Shown here: positions 5,693 through 12,079 of the stretch, in pieces
Layout of the letters: each line of letters begins with the position of its first letter
Position numbering within the stretch: the stretch's first letter is position 1
Source of the DNA: Cellvibrionaceae bacterium
Lineage (GTDB): Bacteria; Pseudomonadota; Gammaproteobacteria; Pseudomonadales; Cellvibrionaceae
Length of the DNA stretch: 14,377 nt
Reading direction: 5' to 3'
Assembly (NCBI GenBank): GCA_027012915.1
Contig: JALUYN010000265.1
Coordinates: 1 to 14,377 of the forward strand
The notes under the pieces: model-generated
The model's input: the letters and a program-made list of their open reading frames with translations, nothing else
The model's database searches: none
What the model was told of the DNA's origin: nothing
Translations under genes and position numbers: made by a program

Positions 5693-7706
5693 GTGGCTGA
5701 TTTGTCTCATGGACACTCAGCAAGCTGGGCACGGTCCCCATGCGGTACCCGTATATGACGGAATAGGCCAGCACATTTTGCACGTATTTGCGGGTTTCCT
5801 GGAAGGGGATTGTCTCGATCCATACGTCATAGGGAAGTTGCTCGGCAGTTTCTTTAAGCCATCCTTTCACCCGCCGTGGTCCGGCGTTATAAGCCGCAGT
5901 TGCCAGAATACGGTTTCCGTTAAACTGTTTCAGCAGTGTCGTAATATACCGGCTTCCCAGTTCAATGTTCTTTTCCGGGGTCAGCAGATCGCGCTTTTTG
6001 TAGCGCAGTCCTGCTTTTCGAGCAGTCATTTTGGCGGTACTTGGCAATAACTGCATGAGACCCATGGCGCCAGCAGGTGAGCGGGCATCGACAGCAAATG
6101 CGCTCTCTTGTCGAGCAATGGCAAAAACCAGTAAGGGGGAAACCTGGAGTTTTTGCGCGGTGTTCAGAACCTGTTTGTTATAGGCCAGAGGGAAACGTAA
6201 CTGCAAATCATCCCAGTGTTTGGCACTGGCAAGAGAAATAATTGTATTGTGGTGCCAGCCCCATTGGCTCGCGAGTTTGGCGGCCGTGATATGCTCCTGT
6301 GGGGTCAATGTTTGGGTAAGGTGGAACCACTCACGGCGAGCATTCAGCGGGTCGTTGACCATAAGCAATTCCCTGGCGCGCATCGCTCCAGGTCTATTGG
6401 CCAATTCACTCAAGCGATCGGGAGCGATATTACTTGGGGAATCTCCGAGATTGTACTGGTGACCGAGCCTGTCGGCGGCGAGAAAGCCGTAATAACCTCG
6501 CTGCATAGCCAGTTCGGTGTAGAGTGCCTTGGCTTCGCTGGCTCCTTCGTTCTCTTGCTGTTCCAGCGCTCGAGCGCGCCAGTAGCGCCAGCGTTCGGAT
6601 TGTTGCAATGACTGAGGCAGTTTTGCGATATAGCTAAGCGCCTTATCCCAATCCATCTCCTTGAGGAATTCTCGTATCAGGCCTTCGCTGAGCTTTTCTG
6701 AGGTGAGCTGTGGGATCTGCTCAATCAGGGCCTCTGCATCTTGTTGGTGTCCTTGTTTTACCAAACGCGAGGCAATGAACTGTTGGGTGTTGAAGCGACG
6801 CTCGTCGTCAAACAATTGTTGCGCGTCGTAGCGTTGCCATTGCTGGTAGGCGTGCTGTGCGTCTCGACGTGCGTAGCGTTTGATTCCGTGCAGAATAATT
6901 GCCCGCATCCTTGGGGATTGTTCCTGAAAACGGCTGTTTTTTTCCAGTAGAGCGGGTGTGCGGTGCACGTTTATATACAGATCAGAATAGGTTTTGTATT
7001 CATCGTTGAATTGCTTTGCAATATAACGAGCCAGTCTTGTTTTGCTCTTATCCATGGCTTTCACGAAGCGCTGCCAAGCCATTTCCTGCGTGAAATACTC
7101 GGTGTTGCTCCATAGCTTGAACAGTGGATCGCATTCATCCGGTTGAGAGTGCCCCACGTTCCAGAGGGTTTCTACTTCTTCCAATGCCGTGCGATCTCCG
7201 GTGCGGATACGGGCTTCCAACGCGTAACACTGAAGTACTGTATTTTCTGAGGAGTGGTAGTAGGTCCGGAAATCGTGCCAACGTTTCTTTTGCGCCAGGG
7301 TGTTTAACCATTGTTTGGTCAGGCGTGCCTTTAATAGCGGGTGAGAAGTCTCTGCCAAGTATTGATCTACGTCATTGTAGGGTAGGCGAGCAAGTCGCCG
7401 TCGTAGCTCGAAGTAATCCAGATAGGGGGTGAGGGGGTAGTTGAGCAGCTGCTCACGGTGTTGGCGATAACTCTTGATTTGTCCCTTATGCAGCGCGTCG
7501 CGCGCAGACAGATAGCTTTGGCGCTGCTGTTGCAGTGGGTCGAGTCTGTGGCTTGTGGAGCTGATATTCAGTGCGGTGGCATTTGCACAAATGCAAACAA
7601 ACGCCAGTAGTCCATAAAGGCGCTGCCAACCAGTACGGCATGGTGTTATCTGGCTTTCGTTGCCTTTGTCTGTATAACCTATTCTCTTCAACTTCCTGTA
7701 CCCCAA
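5688..7706 (-). CDS. slt: Soluble lytic murein transglycosylase (Slt70 type)
   Basis: A periplasmic lytic transglycosylase that cleaves the MurNAc-GlcNAc bond of peptidoglycan to form 1,6-anhydro ends. Length (672) is close to the Slt70 precursor of E. coli (about 645). After a hydrophobic signal segment (about 30-45, YGLLAFVCICANATA) comes a long helical superhelix (about 50-490) and a C-terminal lysozyme-like domain. That domain has the catalytic glutamate E534 in ARQESAFAVDARS, followed by GAMGLMQLLPSTA, AYNAGPRRVKGW and the IPFQETRKYVQNVLAY region. The start is a problem: the frame has no ATG between its upstream TAG and residue ~218. Only TTG at 7706 or 7691 is available, neither with a well-spaced Shine-Dalgarno, so the true N-terminus is uncertain. 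The gene is divergent from uup and upstream of, and co-directional with, the CheZ-like candidate. Confidence 0.95.
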   Translation of the reverse strand: MGYRKLKRIGYTDKGNESQITPCRTGWQRLYGLLAFVCICANATALNISSTSHRLDPLQQQRQSYLSARDALHKGQIKSYRQHREQLLNYPLTPYLDYFELRRRLARLPYNDVDQYLAETSHPLLKARLTKQWLNTLAQKKRWHDFRTYYHSSENTVLQCYALEARIRTGDRTALEEVETLWNVGHSQPDECDPLFKLWSNTEYFTQEMAWQRFVKAMDKSKTRLARYIAKQFNDEYKTYSDLYINVHRTPALLEKNSRFQEQSPRMRAIILHGIKRYARRDAQHAYQQWQRYDAQQLFDDERRFNTQQFIASRLVKQGHQQDAEALIEQIPQLTSEKLSEGLIREFLKEMDWDKALSYIAKLPQSLQQSERWRYWRARALEQQENEGASEAKALYTELAMQRGYYGFLAADRLGHQYNLGDSPSNIAPDRLSELANRPGAMRARELLMVNDPLNARREWFHLTQTLTPQEHITAAKLASQWGWHHNTIISLASAKHWDDLQLRFPLAYNKQVLNTAQKLQVSPLLVFAIARQESAFAVDARSPAGAMGLMQLLPSTAKMTARKAGLRYKKRDLLTPEKNIELGSRYITTLLKQFNGNRILATAAYNAGPRRVKGWLKETAEQLPYDVWIETIPFQETRKYVQNVLAYSVIYGYRMGTVPSLLSVHETNQPL

Positions 7707-7841
7707 ACAGCTTGCGGCCGTTGTGATTATTGTATCGTCCGTAGCAGTCTTTTTTATACCCTAAATTGTAGTTCAATTCCTATAGAGATTCTGTTGTTTG
7801 GCGTAGAATAGCCGGCAATTTTTACAGGAATTGGATAGATC

Positions 7842-9755
7842 ATGGCACTACTGGAGCTGAAGCAGGCCTCTTTGCACTACGGTACACAGGTTTTGTTGGA
7901 TGGTGTAGACCTCGCAGTTGAGAAGGGGCAGAGACTGTGTCTTATTGGTCGCAACGGTGCAGGCAAGTCCACCCTGTTGAAAGTTATTGCCGGGCAGGTG
8001 GCGCTTGATGATGGCTCACTGTGGGTTCAGCCCACCGCCAAAGTTGCGCGTTTGGAGCAAGATCTGCCGGACCCTGAAAATGTAACTGTATTCGATGCGG
8101 TCGCTGCGGGCCTGGAAGACGTGGGCCAGTTGCTAATGGAATACCATGCGTTAATCCACGCCGAACCTCAGGATATGAATCGCATGGCCAAAGTCCAGCA
8201 GGCCATTGAGGCAAAGGATGGCTGGAGCCTGCAGCAACGGGTCGAAGCGGTTATTTCGCGTCTGCAGCTGCCCTCTGAGAAGACTCTGGCACAATTGTCC
8301 GGCGGGTGGCGTCGCCGAGTAGCGTTAGCGAGAGCTTTGGTGTCTGAGCCCGATGTTCTTTTGCTGGATGAGCCTACCAACCATCTCGATATTCAGGCCA
8401 TTGAATGGCTCGAGGAACAGGTCAAGAGTTTCAATGGAGCTGTTGTGTTTATTACCCACGATAGGCAGTTACTGCAGAACCTGGCCACAGATATCGTAGA
8501 GCTGGATAGAGGGCATACTCGCAGCTGGCATGGTGACTACAAGAGCTTTCTGGAATTTCGTGAACAGCAGCTGGCTGAAGAAGAGCGTCACAACGCGCTG
8601 TTCGACAAGCGATTGGCAGAAGAGGAAAAGTGGATCCGTCAGGGAATCAAGGCGCGACGTACCCGCAACGAGGGACGTGTTCGAGCTCTGAAAGCGATGC
8701 GTGTCGAGCGCGGTGAACGTAGAGAACGAACTGGTACAGCAAGGATTGATGTGGGGGCCTCCGGCCTGTCGGGTAAGTTGGTTGCAGAGCTGTCTCATGT
8801 GTCCCATGCCTGGGAGGGCAAACCTGTCATTCGAGATTTTACTACCACGATTCTACGTGGTGACCGTATTGGTTTGATTGGCCCTAACGGGGCAGGGAAA
8901 AGTACGCTACTAAAAATTATTCTGGGACAATTGCAACCTGAAGAGGGGCAGGTTCGAACCGGTACCAACCTTAACGTCGCTTACTTTGATCAGCTGAGAG
9001 AGCAGTTAGATCTCGAAAAAACAGCTGTCGACAATGTATCTCAGGGACGTGAAAGCATCGAGATCAACGGCAAGAGTCGGCATATCATCAGTTACCTCAG
9101 CGATTTCCTGTTTACCGGTGCGCGCGCCAGAACGCCACTCAGAGCACTGTCGGGTGGAGAGCGAAATCGTGTTCTACTGGCAAAACTGTTCAGTAAAGAC
9201 AGCAATCTCCTGGTGCTCGACGAACCGACCAACGATTTGGATGTTGAGACTCTGGAGTTGCTTGAGGATGTATTAACCAACTACTCGGGCACCATCTTGT
9301 TGGTGAGTCACGACCGTTCATTTCTCGATAATGTGGTCACCAGTACGCTGGCCTTCGAAGGTGGTGGCTGTGTGCGCGAATATGTGGGCGGGTATGACGA
9401 CTGGCTGCGTCAGGGTGGCCACTGGCAGGAGTCGATTGAGAGTGTCTCCGCTAAAGATGCTTCTTTGACGCTTGAAACTCAGCCGAGGCCTGAAAATGCA
9501 GAAAACACTGTTCTCGAGTCCAAAGATAAACCTAAGAAGAAATTGAGTTACAAGCTGCAGCGCGAGTTGGACGCTCTGCCGGGCGAAATTGAGCAGCTGG
9601 AAACCGATATTGAAGCCCTTCAGGAGGTCGTTGCGTCGCCGAATTTTTACAGTGGAGATCACGAAGAGGTGGCTAAAACGCTGTCTGAGCTCGGGGAAAT
9701 GCAGCAAGCTTTGGAGCAAAAATATAGCCGCTGGGAAGAACTCGACGAGTCCTGA
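7842..9755 (+). CDS. uup: ABC-F ATPase Uup
   Basis: A 637-residue soluble ABC-F protein with two ATP-binding cassettes and no membrane domain. Cassette 1: Walker A GRNGAGKST (36-44), signature LSGGW near 152, Walker B VLLLDEPTNHLD near 171. Cassette 2: Walker A GPNGAGKST near 347, signature LSGGE near 436, Walker B LVLDEPTNDLD near 457. The charged linker between cassettes is RRTRNEGRVRAL-like, and a C-terminal Lys-rich coiled coil (about 563-637, beginning KKKLSYKLQRELDAL) matches the Uup C-terminal domain, which in E. coli binds DNA. The length equals E. coli Uup (about 635). ABC-F proteins act on the ribosome; Uup is additionally linked to precise excision of transposons and branched DNA intermediates. 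It starts at ATG 7842 with GGA nine bases upstream, divergent from slt across a 135-bp region containing a TAGAAT -10-like box (7804-7809). It ends convergent with the uspA-like gene. Confidence 0.95.
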   Translation: MALLELKQASLHYGTQVLLDGVDLAVEKGQRLCLIGRNGAGKSTLLKVIAGQVALDDGSLWVQPTAKVARLEQDLPDPENVTVFDAVAAGLEDVGQLLMEYHALIHAEPQDMNRMAKVQQAIEAKDGWSLQQRVEAVISRLQLPSEKTLAQLSGGWRRRVALARALVSEPDVLLLDEPTNHLDIQAIEWLEEQVKSFNGAVVFITHDRQLLQNLATDIVELDRGHTRSWHGDYKSFLEFREQQLAEEERHNALFDKRLAEEEKWIRQGIKARRTRNEGRVRALKAMRVERGERRERTGTARIDVGASGLSGKLVAELSHVSHAWEGKPVIRDFTTTILRGDRIGLIGPNGAGKSTLLKIILGQLQPEEGQVRTGTNLNVAYFDQLREQLDLEKTAVDNVSQGRESIEINGKSRHIISYLSDFLFTGARARTPLRALSGGERNRVLLAKLFSKDSNLLVLDEPTNDLDVETLELLEDVLTNYSGTILLVSHDRSFLDNVVTSTLAFEGGGCVREYVGGYDDWLRQGGHWQESIESVSAKDASLTLETQPRPENAENTVLESKDKPKKKLSYKLQRELDALPGEIEQLETDIEALQEVVASPNFYSGDHEEVAKTLSELGEMQQALEQKYSRWEELDES

Positions 9756-9766
9756 TAGCGGCTATA
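9718..9766 (-). terminator. Intrinsic terminator of the universal stress gene, inside the uup 3' end
   Basis: Read on the minus strand, TATAGCCGCT (9766-9757) and AGCGGCTATA (9732-9723) form a perfect 10-bp stem. It encloses a smaller perfect palindrome, ACTCG-N-CGAGT (9740-9750), and is followed directly by TTTTT. The stem spans the last codons and stop of uup and lies 38 nt after the stop codon of the stress-protein gene. On the plus strand no T-run follows, so it should act mainly for the minus-strand gene. Confidence 0.6.
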
Positions 9767-9803
9767 AATGAGACCTGCTGGTTCTATCAGATGCGGCTGG
9801 TAT

Positions 9804-10244
9804 TTAACTGGACTTGGCTACTCGAACCGCGAGGACATCGGTCTTAGCGCCGTGAATAACACCATTGGCAGTAGATCCCAGTAGCAGGGCCAGCCCCTTG
9901 CGCCCGTGGCTGCCTACAATGATTAGGTCGGCACCAATGGACTCGGCCAGCGAGTGGATCTCATCGACCGGTTGGCCCACTATCACATGCTGATCTTCAT
10001 CGCTTACCTGAATGCTTGTTCCAAGAGAAGACAGCTTCTGTTTTGCCTGGCTTTCCAGCTGTGTCTGAATTTCGGTCAGGTCTACTGGAATGTCGCCACC
10101 GTACGCAAAAGTCAGGGGTTCGATTACATGTGCCAGTGATAATTTGGCGCCTGCGGCAGCAGCCAGGGCTGTTGCTCTGGCGATTACTTCTTCAGATTCT
10201 TCGCTAAGGTCCAGACCTACCAAAATGTGTTTATAATTGCTCAT
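9804..10244 (-). CDS. Universal stress protein, UspA family
   Basis: A 146-residue single-domain universal stress protein of the HUP/Rossmann-like fold. It begins YKHILVGLDLSEES (first strand with the conserved Asp after the beta-1 turn) and ends with ADLIIVGSHGRKGLALLLGSTANGVIHGA and strand VLAVRV. The GSHG...GS pattern near 111-124 is the phosphate-binding loop, suggesting ATP binding. Members are cytoplasmic, dimeric and induced in stationary phase or stress; the exact activity is usually unknown. The ATG at 10244 is well supported by AAGGGGA about eight bases upstream. The gene is divergent from the gene at 10364 across a 119-bp spacer and convergent with uup, with a terminator overlapping the uup end. 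Nothing is odd about the protein itself. Confidence 0.95.
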   Translation of the reverse strand: MSNYKHILVGLDLSEESEEVIARATALAAAAGAKLSLAHVIEPLTFAYGGDIPVDLTEIQTQLESQAKQKLSSLGTSIQVSDEDQHVIVGQPVDEIHSLAESIGADLIIVGSHGRKGLALLLGSTANGVIHGAKTDVLAVRVAKSS

Positions 10245-10363
10245 CTATCTATCCCCTTGATCATTATCCCGATTATTGTTTGCATCGTTTTACCATAACT
10301 GTATCAGTCATGGGTAGTGCTGGATCGATATCAAAAATTTGTTGAGTATTTTCTGAGGTTTAT

Positions 10364-10867
10364 GTGAGTTGGTTACCAATTATTATTTGTCTTGCGGCAT
10401 TGGCCCTAATTTTGGGGCCAGTTATGTTGATGCAACCTACACCCGCTCAGCGACGCGAGGCGGAGCTGAGAAAGGAAGCAGCGAGCCAAGGGCTGCGAGT
10501 TCATTTCCAGCCCATACCTGAAGGTAGTGATTTTAAGTCGAGAACCAACCATGCGGTGACCTATTGCTTGCCGTGGCAACACCAGGCGGACATCAAAAAT
10601 CAGTGGCTGTTGGTGCGCAAGCGTTTTGCACACGATTTGCACTTTTCTGGAAAGTGGGATTGGGTGCAGAAGCCCAAAGTGTCTATGGAGCCAGACGTAG
10701 AAGAAGCCCTGCGTGGAATGTTGCAGGAGATACCGGACTTTGTATTTGCCATCAGCTCAGGGCCACAAGGCTTGTGCGGGTTTTGGAATGAGCTGGGGAA
10801 AGTGGAGCATGTGCAAGCGATGGGACAGTGGTTGAAAGCTTCCGCTCCACAGTTATCGGTGCAGTAA
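10364..10867 (+). CDS. Unknown protein with N-terminal membrane segment
   Basis: A 167-residue protein I cannot name. It starts at GTG 10364, supported by GAGG five bases upstream. Residues about 3-24 are a single membrane helix (LPIIICLAALALILGPVMLM) followed by a positive stretch (QRREAELRKEA), which suggests the C-terminal part is cytoplasmic. The rest is a soluble alpha/beta domain of about 130 residues with several conserved-looking aromatics (VTYCLPWQHQ, WLLVRKRFAHDL, FSGKWDWVQ, CGFWNELG). The overall layout, GPVMLMQPTPAQRR after the helix, resembles small conserved hypothetical proteins I recall from Pseudomonas. No catalytic motif was recognised. The gene ends only 9 bp from the stop of the convergent gene below, with no terminator between them. 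Confidence 0.82.
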   Translation: MSWLPIIICLAALALILGPVMLMQPTPAQRREAELRKEAASQGLRVHFQPIPEGSDFKSRTNHAVTYCLPWQHQADIKNQWLLVRKRFAHDLHFSGKWDWVQKPKVSMEPDVEEALRGMLQEIPDFVFAISSGPQGLCGFWNELGKVEHVQAMGQWLKASAPQLSVQ

Positions 10868-10876
10868 TTTCAATTC

Positions 10877-11716
10877 TCAGCTGGCCGAATTTTCATTGTC
10901 CAATGCAGCTTCCTCTGCAGATGACTCAGTAGAACTTTCTGCTTCTTCGGCCGCCTCGGTTTCCTGCAACTGCTCGTCGATCGAGAATGATGTGGTGCCA
11001 TCGTCGCCCGGGTTGTATTGCTTTTCAGGCATTAATTCTGAGCTCAGTGCTTTGCGTTTTCCTGCCATCATATCCGATAGCTCTTTGATCATTCGATGTC
11101 GCTGGGGATTGGTGTGGGCCGAATTGGCGAGAAGCTGTTGTGCCTTGCGATAGAACGCGTGGGCACTGAGTACGTCATTGCGGTTCATGGCCTTGTGGCC
11201 CTGGCCAATAAAGGTGATGACTTCCGTGGTCAGATGAGCCCACGCAAGCTCACCGATAAACGCATTCATCTCTTCAAGTGAGATTTTTCCGCTGCCTTGT
11301 TGTTTGCGGATAATGCGTCCAGCTTCTTTGAGGTAGCCTTGAGCTTGGGCAATTTGTTTATCGCTTTCTTTCAGGCGGTCGTAGACCTTATCCCGGTTTT
11401 CATCAGATAGCACATCATGACGGCCAATGGCTGCTTGGTAGCTGGCCTGCAGAAATGTGGCATCCTCGCCACTTTCTTTGGCGGCGGCCAACATTTCAAT
11501 AATATCTTCGTTGATAATGCGTGGAATAGCCCGGGACTCTACCAGTTGGTCCAGTTCTACCACCAATTCTTCCAGTTCGCTGCTTTTACGCTTAACCTGA
11601 TTGAGTTTTTTCCTCAGCAGTTTCTGGCGTTTTTCCCGCTCGTTGATAAAGCTCACCACCGCCAGAGAAAAAATAGCGATGGCGATGAGGAGAATAAGAA
11701 TGGACAGGGCGGACAT
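10877..11716 (-). CDS. Unknown membrane-anchored coiled-coil protein with acidic tail
   Basis: The ATG at 11716 is chosen (279 residues) because it places a transmembrane helix right at the N-terminus (about 4-24, LSILILLIAIAIFSLAVVSF); a GTG at 11827 would add 37 hydrophilic residues before it. Neither start has a clear Shine-Dalgarno. After the helix comes a very basic coiled coil (about 27-62, EREKRQKLLRKKLNQVKRK), then a helical domain (about 65-215) with PRIINEDIIEMLAAA, and AHAFYRKAQQLLANS like a short TPR-type helix pair. An acidic, Ser/Glu-rich tail (last ~55 residues) follows. It is probably an inner-membrane protein with a cytoplasmic body. It resembles conserved hypotheticals near topA or usp in pseudomonads as I recall them; no function is known to me. 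It is divergent from topA across a 363-bp regulatory region. Confidence 0.85.
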   Translation of the reverse strand: MSALSILILLIAIAIFSLAVVSFINEREKRQKLLRKKLNQVKRKSSELEELVVELDQLVESRAIPRIINEDIIEMLAAAKESGEDATFLQASYQAAIGRHDVLSDENRDKVYDRLKESDKQIAQAQGYLKEAGRIIRKQQGSGKISLEEMNAFIGELAWAHLTTEVITFIGQGHKAMNRNDVLSAHAFYRKAQQLLANSAHTNPQRHRMIKELSDMMAGKRKALSSELMPEKQYNPGDDGTTSFSIDEQLQETEAAEEAESSTESSAEEAALDNENSAS

Positions 11717-11819
11717 ATTGGATACGGTGTCTTTGGGGTATGGCTTTGGTGTAAGCCTAGCATAGGAGTCGGTTGTTTCAGTAGTCGGCCGGCTGCTGCC
11801 ATTCTTGATGATTTGGCGG

Positions 11820-11844
11820 GATATCACTACCGTCGGTGGATATC
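11820..11844. repeat. Nested palindrome (operator-like)
   Basis: GATATC (11820-11825) and GATATC (11839-11844) flank a perfect inner palindrome, ACCG-T-CGGT (11829-11837). The 25-bp element has near-dyad symmetry around 11833. Position between divergent genes fits an operator or a DNA-bending site; no binding protein is identified. Confidence 0.35.
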
Positions 11845-11861
11845 AGCACATTGCAACTTAC

Positions 11862-11874
11862 TATTAGGCTAATA
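11862..11874. repeat. 13-bp perfect palindrome TATTAG-G-CTAATA
   Basis: Six-base arms around a single G, about 70 bp upstream of the topA promoter and about 150 bp upstream of the minus-strand gene. It is AT-rich and operator-like. It may also contribute to supercoiling-sensitive melting, which would suit topA control, but that is inference. Confidence 0.3.
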
Positions 11875-11941
11875 ATATTCGCCGCATGCATGACGAATGT
11901 TGGACTTTTCTCAAAAATACACTTAAATCGGAAAACATGGC

Positions 11942-11970
11942 TTGACCGAAATGGGGGCAAGACTTATATA
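11942..11970 (+). promoter_or_regulatory. Sigma-70 promoter for topA
   Basis: TTGACC (11942-11947), a 17-bp spacer and TATATA (11965-11970). The -35 matches 5 of 6, the -10 matches 4 of 6, and the spacing is ideal. Transcription would start near 11977, giving a 5' UTR of about 100 nt. topA promoters in other bacteria respond to supercoiling; that cannot be read from the boxes alone. Confidence 0.58.
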
Positions 11971-12079
11971 TGACGCCCTTTAGCCACTGACTGCGACTGT
12001 TGTGGTCACGCTTGTGCAGACTTTGTCCTTTATGGTTAATTTTGCATCAAAAGTTATCAATACAGAGATTAAACTGATT

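Larger units (their letters stand above)
11717..12079. other. Non-coding divergent regulatory region upstream of topA
   Basis: This 363-bp gene-free stretch separates the minus-strand coiled-coil gene from topA. It holds a nested palindrome (11820-11844), an AT-rich 13-bp palindrome (11862-11874) and a sigma-70 promoter facing topA (11942-11970). I see no small gene: the short frames here lack ribosome-binding sites and coding character. A GTG at 11827 could extend the minus-strand gene into the first 111 bp. Confidence 0.7.

Noticed and set aside
6216..6611. Plus-strand frames of 131 and 80 codons within slt
   Set aside because: Both are antisense to slt and lack ribosome-binding sites or recognisable motifs.
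9318..9719. Minus-strand frame of 133 codons within uup
   Set aside because: Overlaps the second cassette and coiled coil of Uup, with no independent start signal.
11417..11872. Plus-strand frame of 151 codons
   Set aside because: Antisense to the membrane coiled-coil gene; its Phe/Gln/Gly-rich product is typical of a shadow of a Lys/Glu-rich helix.
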